64,000 nt of DNA from Burkholderiales bacterium. Its GTDB lineage: Bacteria; Pseudomonadota; Gammaproteobacteria; Burkholderiales; Casimicrobiaceae. Below the pieces are notes generated by a model. That model worked only from the letters and a program-made list of their open reading frames with translations, had not been told where the DNA came from and did no database searches. How positions within the stretch are numbered: position 1 is the stretch's first letter; each line of letters opens with the position of its first letter. The stretch is from assembly GCA_017989135.1 (NCBI GenBank), contig JAGNQL010000001.1:1-64000 (forward strand). The letters run 5' to 3'. The position numbers and the translations under genes are program-made. Shown here in pieces: positions 38,457 through 47,474 of this stretch.

Positions 38457-38930
38457 GCGGCCACCACTCGTGGGAAGTCGTAGGGTGGGTTTCAACCCAC
38501 CACAAATTGATACACGGCTACGTCGACCGAAGCGTGACGGTTGCACTCCAACCGTTCGCCCTGAGCTTGTCGAAGGGTTTGATGAAATGAAGATCACTGT
38601 ATGCCGCCAGCGCGCTCTGTGGCCGCGCGGGGCCAGTCGCCAGCCAGTCGGGGGTTGCCCGACAGCAAGTCACTTTCTTTTGCTTCGCCAAAAGAAAGTA
38701 ACCAAAGAAAAGGCGACTCCGGGGATTCGCTGATTTCCTGTGGTGCTCGCGTCAGGCGGGCGTCGCACAAATCGCCCGATGGCGCGCTGCCGCGCGCAGT
38801 GGGCTCATGGTGCGCCGCTTGGACCGCCTGACGCTGCGCTCCTCGGAGCGAATCCACGGGGACCCCGTTCGAACGGCATCTAGATCGCTTCGCGATGACA
38901 TTTACAGGAACCCGGAAGCGAGCATCTAGG
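38457..38930. repeat. Cluster of palindromic and dispersed repeats
   Basis: This 474-base gap holds no convincing gene. It contains GGTGGGTTTCAACCCACC (38484-38501), CCGTTCGCCCTGAGCTTGTC with GAAGGG (38552-38577), a repeat type common in Proteobacteria, and a longer element from about 38600 to 38870. The last includes the hairpin CTTTCTTTTG-CTTCGC-CAAAAGAAAG (about 38671-38697) followed by TAACCAAAGAAAAGGCGACT, which I recognise as a dispersed sequence in many proteobacterial genomes. Confidence 0.7.
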
Positions 38931-39416
38931 CTATTCAGGCGCGCGACGAAACCTCAGTTCGAGATGCTTGCTGAAGGCTGCTACTCGAGTCTCCTCGATC
39001 AAGGGCGAAAGCCACATTGTGTTCGCGAAGGCGTCGGGCCATTCCAAGATTACTTGTTTCTCCGCGTACAAAAACAAATGGTCACATAACTCTGGTTCGG
39101 CATGTCTTTGCGCCAGTTGGCTAACTGCCATCCAGAACTCCAGTGTCGCGCGGCAATGAAACTTCTTCGACATTGGCCATACGGTTTGGCCTTCTGGCAG
39201 ATAGGGTTCGCTCGCTGCGAAGCGAAGGAACAATTCTTCGACCTCCGAGGCGATTGAAGTGCCCTCAAAGAAAGCAGAGGTGACTTCATGGAACACTTTC
39301 GGGAGCACAGCAAAAAACACCGAGCTGTCCACTCGCCCTTCTTCGATTTCCCAACAACTCGCGAGGGGCAACGTTAGTGGAATGCCAACCCCGTCATCAC
39401 TTCCGTTGTATTTCAT
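38931..39416 (-). CDS. Hypothetical protein
   Basis: A 161-residue soluble protein that I do not recognise. It is acidic, rich in Phe, Glu and Trp, and has no signal peptide or membrane helix. The coding look is good: ATG start at 39416, even composition, long frame. It is flanked on both sides by repeats (38457-38930 and 39532-39650), so this is an accessory spot. Small acidic orphans in such places are sometimes immunity proteins, but nothing here proves that. Confidence 0.6.
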   Translation of the reverse strand: MKYNGSDDGVGIPLTLPLASCWEIEEGRVDSSVFFAVLPKVFHEVTSAFFEGTSIASEVEELFLRFAASEPYLPEGQTVWPMSKKFHCRATLEFWMAVSQLAQRHAEPELCDHLFLYAEKQVILEWPDAFANTMWLSPLIEETRVAAFSKHLELRFRRAPE

Positions 39417-39531
39417 CTTTAGATCTTCTTGAGCGTTACCGATGATTTTGCGCCAACGAGGGTTGGCACCGTAGGCCAGATGCTCGCATCCGGGTTCCCG
39501 TGACCCACCGCATCGCGATCAATCGGTCTTA

Positions 39532-39650
39532 TAGCTTTTTGCCGCTAGCGACAGCTAGGTGGCGATTGCGGCCATTTTCATTAACAAGTCGATACGCATG
39601 AAAAACAAGCTGTAACGACCGCCGGCTTGTCGCTAGCGCCATAAAGCTGT
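39532..39650. repeat. 120-bp palindromic dispersed repeat, copy 3
   Basis: Ends TAGCTTTTTGCCGCTAGCGA and, inverted, TCGCTAGCGCCATAAAGCTG pair over about 19 of 22 bases. The centre reads CAAGTCGATACG. The 281-base gap around it shows no gene. Confidence 0.85.
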
Positions 39651-39697
39651 TAACTTGTTTCCAAACCGTTCCGAGAGCCATGCGGTTGCGGTGGCGG

Positions 39698-40633
39698 CTA
39701 CACCGCTTTCAATAATCCTGATTCTGCGCGCACCACAAACCGTCGCTCCACTTCGTGTGACGTCTCGGCGTCCGCAACCATGCGCGCCATCATGAGCGGC
39801 ATCGCCGCGTCGACTGGCCAGCCGCTGACGTTGGTTGGGCCGCTGTATGGGCCGAGCCATTCGCGGCCGCCCAACTGCCGCCATGCGTCTGGCGCTACTT
39901 CGGGCAGCGCTGTTTCATCGGTTTGCCAGAGTCCGCGGCCGTGGGCGCTTGACAGCTCAACGGGAATCGCCGCGTCTGCCGTTGCGTGAAACACATAGCC
40001 GCGCGCTAACGCGTAGTTTTCTACGACGAGCGCTTCTGGATCGCGTAGTTCGCCGCATTCGGCTTCTAGCCATCGGCATAGCGCAATGCGCCCAGCCTCC
40101 GTGTGCCCGAGGTCCGTTTGCCTCGTGGTCATCTTCGCGTATTTGTCGGCCATGCGGTCAAACGCGCGCGGGCCGATGCAGCCGTCGATACCAAGGTCGG
40201 GCCGCAAATTGAGGTAGTACTTCACGGTCACTTCGAGCGTTTCGATCACGCCATCGTGCCGCAGTAAAACCACATCAAATTCGCCGACGGTTCGATTGCC
40301 GTTTCTGACTATGAGCCCGCGCGTGGCTGCGCGTACGTCGGGTCGCGCGGCTTGCCAAAACAGTACGTATTTCTCGAACGTGTGACCCAGCGGTGTTGGC
40401 ACGGTCGGGTCGCCGAGCGCGGCGTGCAGTGCGACCGGATCATCGTCGAGCGCATGCAGCCAATCCGTGCACCGTGCAAGCTCTCTCGCAGACCAAGCGT
40501 CGGTGCGCAGCCGGTCCTGCCACGCAGCGTTGCCCGAATCGAAAAGCGACGGTGACCCCATCGCCCAAGCAAGGCGGCGCACGTCGGCGTCGCGAAGTGA
40601 GGCGAGCAGCGGCGCTAAATTTTTCTCAGTCAT
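39698..40633 (-). CDS. DUF1853 family protein
   Basis: About 311 residues from the ATG at 40633 (MTEKNLAPLL); a longer frame to 40693 runs into a REP pair and is rejected. LGHTFEKYVLFWQA, VRNGNRTVGEFDVVLLRHDGVIETLEVTVKYYL and LARGYVFHA fit the DUF1853 family. The G-E-F/L-D ... E-V/T-x-K-Y pattern recalls PD-(D/E)XK nuclease-like folds, though activity is not shown for this family. No signal peptide is present. Confidence 0.72.
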   Translation of the reverse strand: MTEKNLAPLLASLRDADVRRLAWAMGSPSLFDSGNAAWQDRLRTDAWSARELARCTDWLHALDDDPVALHAALGDPTVPTPLGHTFEKYVLFWQAARPDVRAATRGLIVRNGNRTVGEFDVVLLRHDGVIETLEVTVKYYLNLRPDLGIDGCIGPRAFDRMADKYAKMTTRQTDLGHTEAGRIALCRWLEAECGELRDPEALVVENYALARGYVFHATADAAIPVELSSAHGRGLWQTDETALPEVAPDAWRQLGGREWLGPYSGPTNVSGWPVDAAMPLMMARMVADAETSHEVERRFVVRAESGLLKAV

Positions 40634-40657
40634 CAAGCGCAATTTCGCAGCGAACTT

Positions 40658-40722
40658 GTGGGAGCGGCCTTGGCCGCGATGGATTGGTCGCAAACGCGAA
40701 TCGCGGCCAACGCCGCTCCCAC
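40658..40722. repeat. Inverted pair of REP-like elements
   Basis: GTGGGAGCGGCCTTGGCCGC (40658 on) faces its inverted partner GCGGCCAACGCCGCTCCCAC (to 40722) across 19 bases. The same family occurs singly at 6345 and 49034. Its position is just upstream of DUF1853 and just after the carboxylesterase stop. Confidence 0.85.
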
Positions 40723-40745
40723 AGTGCGATGCAAAGTCACAGCGA

Positions 40746-41408
40746 TTAAGCGGCCAACACGCGCTTCAAGAACACCGCGATGTCGTCAATTTCTTCAGCG
40801 CACACCGAGTGCGGCATGCCGTACTCGTGCCATTCGATTTTGTAGCCATGCGTTTCCATGCGCGCCTTGGAAAGCTTTGCCAGTTGCATCGGAATGACCG
40901 GGTCCATCGCGCCATGCGCCATGAAGATCGGCAAGTCGCGGTTCGCCGTCGTGGCTTCAACGCCCAGCGATTCAGCGCATGCGAGGTAGGTTGAAAGCGC
41001 CATGATGCCCGCGAGGCGTTCGGGGTGGCGCAAACCCGTTTGCAGTGCGATCACACCGCCTTGCGAGAAACCTGCGAGCATGATGCGGTTCGCCGCGATG
41101 CCCTTAGCGCGCTGATCGGCGATGAGCTCGGCGATCGATACTTGGCTGCGACGAACGCCCGCTTCATCCGCGCGTTTGTCAATCTCGGCGGACGCAATGT
41201 CGTACCACGCGCGCATCACGTAGCCGCCATTGATCGTCACGGGCATCGTCGGCGCATTCGGAAACACGAAGCGTACGCTGTGGTCGCGCGGCAGGCCCAG
41301 CTCAGGGATGATCGGAACGAAGTCGTTGCCATCGGCACCGAGGCCATGCATCCAGATGACGCAGGCGGTGGCAGGGGTGGGCGGGTCTAGGGTGATGCAG
41401 TCGAGCAT
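40746..41408 (-). CDS. Carboxylesterase of the phospholipase/acylprotein-thioesterase-like family
   Basis: Alpha/beta hydrolase of about 220 residues from the ATG at 41408, with GGAAAG upstream; the longer frame enters a large inverted repeat. The strand-turn VIWMHGLGADGNDF gives the oxyanion region, the nucleophile Ser lies in LAGFSQGGVIAL (GxSxG), Asp in HGAMDPVIP and His in YGMPHSVCAEE. It is probably a cytoplasmic esterase acting on short acyl esters; the natural substrate is unknown. Confidence 0.92.
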   Translation of the reverse strand: MLDCITLDPPTPATACVIWMHGLGADGNDFVPIIPELGLPRDHSVRFVFPNAPTMPVTINGGYVMRAWYDIASAEIDKRADEAGVRRSQVSIAELIADQRAKGIAANRIMLAGFSQGGVIALQTGLRHPERLAGIMALSTYLACAESLGVEATTANRDLPIFMAHGAMDPVIPMQLAKLSKARMETHGYKIEWHEYGMPHSVCAEEIDDIAVFLKRVLAA

Positions 41409-41427
41409 GCGAGCTTTCCAGGCGTTG

Positions 41428-41572
41428 AGGGCGCATCTAGAAATTCGTTGTTCGGGCGAATTGCGTCGTTGCGCGGTGGTCGCAATCCTCATGTACCAGA
41501 GCGTACATTCCGGTTGCTGCGCGCCGCGCGCCTAGCACTTCATCCCGAAAAACGCATTTCTAGACGCGCCCT
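41428..41572. repeat. Long inverted repeat upstream of the carboxylesterase
   Basis: Two 27-base arms (41428-41454 and 41546-41572) pair with only two mismatches and one G:T pair. Between them lie GC-rich segments and a hairpin ATGTAC-GCTCTG-GTACAT (about 41491-41508). On the minus strand the whole 145-base structure would end 19 bases before the esterase ATG. It may be a mobile palindrome or a leader structure. Confidence 0.7.
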
Positions 41573-41626
41573 TGAGTAAACCCCCGATTTTAAGGGCGCA
41601 CCGCCGCGCCACCGCGCCGGGGACGA

Positions 41627-42778
41627 TCAGCGAACGATCGCGCCCATACGATCAATCGTGACGAAATCCACGTAGCTACTGCCGCCGCGTTTCATGTCAG
41701 CGTAGTCGACAGAATATCCGCCAAAGTCCACGGCGCGTAGTGTTTTGAGCGCCTGTGTCATGCCTTCTGGCGTTGTCTTCCCGCCACGCTGAAGCGCCGC
41801 GATGATGACGCGGCCCGTAACGTAGCCCTCGAACGAGCGAATCCCGTAATCAGCGGAAGGAAACGCCGCGCGTTGTTTCATGTACTCGCGAATGATGGGC
41901 AGCGACGTGCGCGTGTCGACGGGGCCAACGGTTGAAGCCACGTAGCCGCGAAGCTGCTCTTTGGTGAGCTGCTTTTGGAGTACGGTGATGTCGACCGGAG
42001 ACGGGCCGACCAGCATCGCGTTTCCACCGCGCTGTTTGTACGACTTGATGAACTTTGCGGCGGGGACGGAAATAGCGGCAAGAAAAATAACTTGAGCGTC
42101 GATTTTCAAGAGCGCGTTGACCGCTGGCTCGATGTCGCCGGTGATTCGGTCATAGGGCGTTTTCGCTACTAACTCGATTTTGTGGCGAGCACTAAGTCCC
42201 GTCGCCGCGTCGAGCAAATCTTTGCCGTAGCCATCGTCTTGATAGAGCACCGCTACGCGCGAAAGCCCCATGCTGTTGAGCGTCGAGAACAGTTGGTTCA
42301 CTTCCTCTGCGTAACTCGCTTTAACCGTAAAGACGCCCGGTTTGCCGATTACGCTGCCTGCGCCTGAGCTCGGACCAATAAGCGGTACGCCTGATTCGGT
42401 AAGCACGCCCGCTTTGATGAGTGCGTCAGCATTTGCCGTACCCACCGTCGCTGCGAGCGCTACTGGGCGCTCTTTCGCGATGAGCTCGCGCGCCAAACGG
42501 ACCGTGTCGTCCGGTTTGTAAGCATCATCGACCGCGACGAGCTTCAGCGTCGCGCCAGCAACACCGCCGGCCGCATTCTGCGCGGCGAACGCGAGTTTTA
42601 TCCCTGCCGAATAAGCCTTACCCGCCGCGGCCTGCACACCGGTGAACGGCGCAATTTGCCCAACAACGATGTCCTTGCCGAACGAAAGCGTCGGATTGAG
42701 CGCCGTCACGGACATCAAAGCAATCGCGAAAAACTGCGCGCATCGACGCGATGAATATTTGGCGACAGGAGAGATCAT
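41627..42778 (-). CDS. LivK-type periplasmic substrate-binding protein
   Basis: About 383 residues from the ATG at 42778 with a signal peptide (CAQFFAIALMSVTALNPTLSFG). The mature protein starts KDIVVGQIAPFTGVQAAAGKAYSAGIKLAFAAQNAAGG, the classic opening of branched-chain amino-acid ABC binding proteins (Peripla_BP_6). LIGPSSGAGSVIG and VAVLYQDDGYGKDLLDAA follow. No permease or ATPase genes are adjacent, so it is an orphan; many betaproteobacteria have such extra copies for aromatic or dicarboxylic compounds. Confidence 0.9.
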   Translation of the reverse strand: MISPVAKYSSRRCAQFFAIALMSVTALNPTLSFGKDIVVGQIAPFTGVQAAAGKAYSAGIKLAFAAQNAAGGVAGATLKLVAVDDAYKPDDTVRLARELIAKERPVALAATVGTANADALIKAGVLTESGVPLIGPSSGAGSVIGKPGVFTVKASYAEEVNQLFSTLNSMGLSRVAVLYQDDGYGKDLLDAATGLSARHKIELVAKTPYDRITGDIEPAVNALLKIDAQVIFLAAISVPAAKFIKSYKQRGGNAMLVGPSPVDITVLQKQLTKEQLRGYVASTVGPVDTRTSLPIIREYMKQRAAFPSADYGIRSFEGYVTGRVIIAALQRGGKTTPEGMTQALKTLRAVDFGGYSVDYADMKRGGSSYVDFVTIDRMGAIVR

Positions 42779-42888
42779 TGGGTGCGCTTGGTCGATAAAG
42801 TGAAACACCGTAACGATATACCAACGGCATATTTTTATGGCCGAAATCGTCCGATTTCGTAGTCCCGCGAACATCTCCCTCCGCGACT

Positions 42889-43926
42889 TTAGAAGGTCAA
42901 ATGCACCTTCATGCTCTGCGATCGATCCGCAGCCATCGCAAACGCATCGTTCGCAGCCGTCATTTTGAACGTGTGCGTTAAGAGCAACGACACATCAATC
43001 AAGCCATGCGCCAGCTCGTGCACCGCGGCGCCGTATTCGCTGTCGAAACGAAACGCTCCGAGCAAGTCCACTTCACGCGAAACAAAGCGGTTCACCGGAA
43101 TCTCAACCGCTGGCCCTGCGATCATGCCCACTTGCACGACGCATCCGCCGGACGCGGTCGCTTGGATAGCGGTTGCCATCGCCGCTGCGTTGCCCGAGCA
43201 CTCGAACGTCACGTCGAACGTGCCTTTGTTGGCGTACCACGCTTCAACTTTATCGGCGGCAGAAATGGCGTTAACTGCTTCGTCAATGCCCAAGGCTTGC
43301 GCTCGACGAAGGGCAGCATCGGCGACATCCGTCACCGCGATGTGTGCCGCGCCTGCGCGCTTCGCGGCGAGCACACACAGGCTACCAATCGGCCCCACAC
43401 CAGTCACCAAAACACGCTTGCCCACGAGCGAACCCGCACGCTTCACCGCGTGTAGCGCCACAGCCAATGGCTCGGCCATCGCTGCTGTACGGAAGTCGCA
43501 ACTATTAGGCACCGGGAAGCACTGCGCCTCAGTCGCGACGATGATTTCGCGGAACACGCCTTGAATGTGCGGAAAGATGGCCGCGCTGCCGTAGAAATTC
43601 ATTTTCAAACACAAGTGGCCTTTGCCCGCCATACAGGTGCGGCACACGCGGCACGGCTGGTTTGGGTTGATCGCCACGCGCTGTCCCACTTTCACGCGCG
43701 TCACACCTTCGCCGATTTCCACGACTTCGCCCGACACTTCGTGGCCGAGGCACAGCGGTTGCATCACCGCGAAATCGCCCACGCGACCTTTGCCGAAGTA
43801 CGACAAATCGCTACCGCAAATGCCGCCCGCGCCGAAGCGCACCTTCACTTGCCCCGCGCCCGTCACGGGATCATCGCCGCGTTCCAAGCGCAAGTCTTTC
43901 GCGCCGTAGAGCATCGCCATCAACAT
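42889..43926 (-). CDS. idnD: Zinc-dependent alcohol dehydrogenase, probable L-idonate 5-dehydrogenase
   Basis: Medium-chain dehydrogenase of 345 residues. Catalytic zinc ligands are Cys in GGICGSDLSYFG and His/Glu in CLGHEVSGEVVE. The structural zinc lobe is CRVCRTCMAGKGHLC. The NAD(P) site is RVLVTGVGPIGSLCVLAAK. The divergent SDR gene at 44035 resembles gluconate 5-dehydrogenase; idnD and idnO together convert L-idonate to 5-ketogluconate and D-gluconate. The substrate assignment rests on that pairing; a sorbitol-type polyol dehydrogenase is the alternative. Confidence 0.82.
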   Translation of the reverse strand: MLMAMLYGAKDLRLERGDDPVTGAGQVKVRFGAGGICGSDLSYFGKGRVGDFAVMQPLCLGHEVSGEVVEIGEGVTRVKVGQRVAINPNQPCRVCRTCMAGKGHLCLKMNFYGSAAIFPHIQGVFREIIVATEAQCFPVPNSCDFRTAAMAEPLAVALHAVKRAGSLVGKRVLVTGVGPIGSLCVLAAKRAGAAHIAVTDVADAALRRAQALGIDEAVNAISAADKVEAWYANKGTFDVTFECSGNAAAMATAIQATASGGCVVQVGMIAGPAVEIPVNRFVSREVDLLGAFRFDSEYGAAVHELAHGLIDVSLLLTHTFKMTAANDAFAMAADRSQSMKVHLTF

Positions 43927-44034
43927 GTTTTTTCTTTCTGCGTTTGAAACTTAGATTGATGTTAGCCGCGCTCGCTGTCGCGCGACGGTTACGATTGCGT
44001 TCTTCGAACTCATTTAATTGCGAGCCGTTCTGCC

Positions 44035-44805
44035 ATGTCAATGCACCCACTCTTCGATCTCAGCGGCAAGCGTGCGCTCATCACCGGTTCGTCGCAAGGC
44101 ATCGGCCTCGCGCTTGCAGAGGCGCTCGCAAGCGCCGGCGCGCACGTCATCATCAACGGGCGCGACGCTGCAAAATGCGAGCGCGTCGTGCAGCAATTCG
44201 TGGCACGCGGGCAAAAGGCAACAGCGAAGGCGTTTGACGTCACCGACTCCGCTGCAGTCGCCGCGAATGTGGATGCGATTGAAAAGGACATCGGCGCAAT
44301 TGATGTGTTGGTGAACAACACTGGCATTCAGATCCGCAACGCGTTCACCGATTTTCCGCTCGCTGATTTTCAGCGTCTAATCGACACCAACCTCACCAGC
44401 GCGTTTGCGATGAGCCAAGCCGTAGTGCGCCACATGATCCCGCGTGGCAAAGGAAAAATCGTCAACGTCTGCTCCGTCAACGCCGAGCTGGGCCGCGCCA
44501 GCATCGTGCCGTACACCGCATCCAAAGGCGCGCTCAAGATGATGACCAAAGGCATGTGCGTTGAGCTCGCCAAACACGGCATTCAAGTCAACGGCCTCGG
44601 CCCCGGCTACTTCGATACCGAACTCACGCAAGCACTCGTGCAAAACGCCGAATTCACCGCGTGGCTCAAGCAGCGAACGCCTGCAGGGCGCTGGGGCAAC
44701 GTCGAGGAACTCAAAGGGGCGATTATCTTTTTGGCGTCCGGTGCGAGCGATTTTGTAAATGGTCACATGCTCTATGTCGATGGCGGGATGACAGCTGGGG
44801 TTTAG
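44035..44805 (+). CDS. idnO: SDR oxidoreductase, probable gluconate 5-dehydrogenase
   Basis: Short-chain dehydrogenase of 256 residues. LSGKRALITGSSQGIGLALAEALASAGAHVIINGRD is the NAD(P)-binding start, LVNNTGIQIRN the structural motif, and the catalytic Ser, Tyr and Lys are in NVCSVNAELGRASIVPYTASKGAL. PGYFDTELTQALVQ follows, typical of the Ga5DH group. It reduces 5-ketogluconate to gluconate. It is divergent from idnD with 108 bases between starts, so both probably share a control region. Confidence 0.85.
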   Translation: MSMHPLFDLSGKRALITGSSQGIGLALAEALASAGAHVIINGRDAAKCERVVQQFVARGQKATAKAFDVTDSAAVAANVDAIEKDIGAIDVLVNNTGIQIRNAFTDFPLADFQRLIDTNLTSAFAMSQAVVRHMIPRGKGKIVNVCSVNAELGRASIVPYTASKGALKMMTKGMCVELAKHGIQVNGLGPGYFDTELTQALVQNAEFTAWLKQRTPAGRWGNVEELKGAIIFLASGASDFVNGHMLYVDGGMTAGV

Positions 44806-44960
44806 CTGGCAACAGAAAAATCTGAATCACGAGAATGCCTCAAACATTTGCGCGACATACTTTGCTGTTCGGCGCGGTTTGTCGCGACTTACCGTGACCA
44901 CTCTCGCCCGCAGCCGTTACATTTGAGGGCAATATCTAATGTGAATGAAGGAGGCTAGGG

Positions 44961-45704
44961 ATGGTTCAAACCACGCGTTTGCTATTGCGCGCAATGGCAC
45001 TGTCGATTGCGCTCATCGGCTCGTCTGTGTCGGCGCAAGGCTTTACCCATTTTGCGCACAAGGCGGGCGACGGGGCCATCGTTTTTCCGCAGACGCTAAT
45101 TCTGTCTAAGCCGGATGTTCAGGTTCGCGAGTTGACTGCTTCTGGCATTCAGGAAAAGGTGCCGCAGTGGGGGGAGCAAGCCAGCGTTGGCGTTCGCGCG
45201 GCACTCGAATCGGTAATGGCACAACGCGGCGACTTCAAAGTGTCCCCGTTGCCCACGCTCACCGATAAAGAGCAGGATGAGCTTGATGAATTTTTAGCGG
45301 CGTATTGGGTTGTGGGCCAGGCAGCGCACTTCATGATGAATTACGGTGGTTCGGCGTGGGAGCACCGCCGAAGCAAATTTGATTACACCTTGGGCGAGGG
45401 CCTGCCTTGGTTGCGCGAAAAGACTGGGGCTGACGCGATCGTCGTCGCGTTGGGTGACGACGTCGTGTCCTCTGGCGGACGAGTCGCAATCACGGTACTT
45501 GCGGCGGCAGCCGGCGTTGGACTTCAAGGCGGGCGCTCCATCATCTCATTTGCTGTCGTCGATCTACGCAACGGCAATATTTCGTGGCTTCATTACGACC
45601 AAAGTGGCATTCGCGATCTTAAGAATCCCGAGTCTGCCAAGGTTATGACGCAGGCGGTATTTAAGTCGTTGCCGGCAGGCGGGAAAGTTGTCATTGGAAA
45701 GTAG
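44961..45704 (+). CDS. Exported hypothetical protein
   Basis: A 247-residue protein with a signal peptide (LLLRAMALSIALIGSSVSAQGF) and a strong ribosome site (AAGGAGG). I do not recognise the family. SKPDVQVRELTASGIQEKVPQW and AYWVVGQAAHFMMNYGG look like an envelope protein with a glycine-rich segment (VAITVLAAAAGVGLQGGRS). It opens a three-gene unit with the M48 protease (4 bases on) and a lipoprotein. Confidence 0.75.
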   Translation: MVQTTRLLLRAMALSIALIGSSVSAQGFTHFAHKAGDGAIVFPQTLILSKPDVQVRELTASGIQEKVPQWGEQASVGVRAALESVMAQRGDFKVSPLPTLTDKEQDELDEFLAAYWVVGQAAHFMMNYGGSAWEHRRSKFDYTLGEGLPWLREKTGADAIVVALGDDVVSSGGRVAITVLAAAAGVGLQGGRSIISFAVVDLRNGNISWLHYDQSGIRDLKNPESAKVMTQAVFKSLPAGGKVVIGK

Positions 45705-45708
45705 CGGA

Positions 45709-46866
45709 ATGCTCGGCTCGGTGCTTCGGTGCTTGATGACGCTCGTCGTGATTGCTGCTGCCGCGCCTGCCTTGTCTGTTGAACCATTCGTGAAAGTGCC
45801 AACGCGAGCTGACCTCGCCTCAGAGGAGGATCGCCTTTGGGATGACTCACGCGACGCTGGCACCGCCTTTCGCCGGCGGGGCATGCTGGTGACTGATCCG
45901 GCATACGTCACACGGCTCAATGAAATGATGACCGACCTCTATCCGGAGTTTGGCGGCGCAATCAAAGTTCGCATTTTGCGCGAAGTGATTCCGAATGCGA
46001 TGGCTTTTCCTAATGGCGATGTGTACATCAGCATTGGACTGCTGGGGCGACTTGAGAACGAGGCGCAGATCGCGATGGTTTTAGCCCACGAAGGCGCCCA
46101 CTTCGTGCAGCGACATGGCTACCGGGGCCGCAACAACATTCTTGCTGCGGGTGCCTTAGCTAACGTTGCCGGACTCACGCTTGGCCTTGCAGGTGCGCTT
46201 GGCGGTCAAATTGTTTTTCTGGGCGGCGCAGCAGGCCACGGTCGGGACATGGAACGTGAAGCCGATCAGATTGGTTTAATTCGTGCGCAAAAGTCGGGCT
46301 ATGGACGCGCGGATGCGAAGCGTGCCTTTGAAATTTTGCGTAACGATTCCAAACAGAGCGATGACCCTAAGCCGATGTACTTGTTTGCATCACACCCATT
46401 GCTTGACGAGCGCATCGAGACGGTGAGTGCTGCCGGCGGTGCTCTTGAAACCACACGCCCGCCAAGCGAGAATTTTGTAGTGATGCATCGCAAGTTGCAG
46501 TTGGACTGGCTGGCCGCGGAAATTGGCGCGGGTCGACAGAAAGCGCTCGTCGCCGCGCTTGAGGACGAGGATCGCCGCGCCAATATGCCGCCTGAAGCGG
46601 CGTTCTACCTCAGCGAAGCCTATCGTTTGCGCGCTAACAAGCAAGACGAAGATCTGGCGTCGAGTTGGCTGGCGAAAGCCTTTGCGCTAACGCCAAACTT
46701 TCCCCCCGTTTTGCGCGCAGCCGGTTTGGCCGCGATGAAAGAGGGCACGACAGCGAATGCCAAGACGTTTTTTAAGCAGTACCTAGAGCTTGCGCCCGAC
46801 GCGACGGACCGAGCGTTTGTGCAAAGTTATTTGAGTCGAATCGAACAAGAAGGAACAAAACAATGA
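45709..46866 (+). CDS. M48 family metalloprotease with C-terminal helical repeats
   Basis: About 385 residues from the ATG at 45709, 4 bases after the previous stop (an in-frame TTG at 45688 would overlap it). A signal peptide or anchor (VLRCLMTLVVIAAAAPALS) is followed by the zinc site VLAHEGAHFVQRHGY (HExxH) and third ligand in MEREADQIGLI. SHPLLDERIETV is another M48 hallmark. The C-terminal part has TPR-like helices (FYLSEAYRLRANKQD, FPPVLRAAGLAAMKEG). BepA/LoiP-like periplasmic proteases of this form act in outer-membrane protein quality control. Confidence 0.88.
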   Translation: MLGSVLRCLMTLVVIAAAAPALSVEPFVKVPTRADLASEEDRLWDDSRDAGTAFRRRGMLVTDPAYVTRLNEMMTDLYPEFGGAIKVRILREVIPNAMAFPNGDVYISIGLLGRLENEAQIAMVLAHEGAHFVQRHGYRGRNNILAAGALANVAGLTLGLAGALGGQIVFLGGAAGHGRDMEREADQIGLIRAQKSGYGRADAKRAFEILRNDSKQSDDPKPMYLFASHPLLDERIETVSAAGGALETTRPPSENFVVMHRKLQLDWLAAEIGAGRQKALVAALEDEDRRANMPPEAAFYLSEAYRLRANKQDEDLASSWLAKAFALTPNFPPVLRAAGLAAMKEGTTANAKTFFKQYLELAPDATDRAFVQSYLSRIEQEGTKQ

Positions 46867-47408
46867 TCAAGCGAATGTTGCTACTGCTAGTCGTTACGGT
46901 GCTCGTGGCGGGATGCGCGGTGTGGACTCGACTGGATGGCGGCCCACTGACACATGCGGGCGCTAGCATCAAGCCACCGGTTGATTGGATGCATCTGGCC
47001 GCGCGAAAAGATTCGCTCATGATTACTCGCGACGGCGTAGCGATTCAGTTCATCGATGCGGCTTATTTGGTCGACGACAAAATATTTCCGAAGTCCAAGC
47101 AGGTGTTCAACAAAGACACGCCGCCACAAGAAATGGCGCAACGCTACATTGGTGAGTTACGTCAAGCGCCAGGCCTGTCCGGGCTTGACGTTAAGAGTGT
47201 CGCTCCTGAGACGGTTGCAGGTCGGCCCGGTTTTCGTGCAGTCGTTGAATGGCGCAATGATCGCGGTGCAGCGTTCCAACGCGTGATCGCCGGGGCCGCC
47301 GTCGACAACGGGTTGTTGGTGCTGCAATACCAGTCGCTAAAGCGCTTTTTCTTTGCCCGCGATTTACCGGAGTTCGAGCGCGTGCTGCAGTCCGCCAAAC
47401 GCGGGTAA
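46863..47408 (+). CDS. Putative lipoprotein
   Basis: A 181-residue protein with a lipoprotein signal (MLLLLVVTVLVAGC, lipobox VAGC, Cys18). I do not recognise the rest of the chain; AGRPGFRAVVEWRNDRGAAFQRVIAGA resembles a beta-rich domain. The ATG overlaps the protease stop by 4 bases, so it should be coexpressed and may be a partner or substrate-presenting protein in the outer membrane. Confidence 0.8.
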   Translation: MIKRMLLLLVVTVLVAGCAVWTRLDGGPLTHAGASIKPPVDWMHLAARKDSLMITRDGVAIQFIDAAYLVDDKIFPKSKQVFNKDTPPQEMAQRYIGELRQAPGLSGLDVKSVAPETVAGRPGFRAVVEWRNDRGAAFQRVIAGAAVDNGLLVLQYQSLKRFFFARDLPEFERVLQSAKRG

Positions 47409-47474
47409 GCTTGGCTTGGTGGCCCTGACATAGCCTACTTGCGTCGAGGTACTTTGAATCGATTCGTGAAGAAT

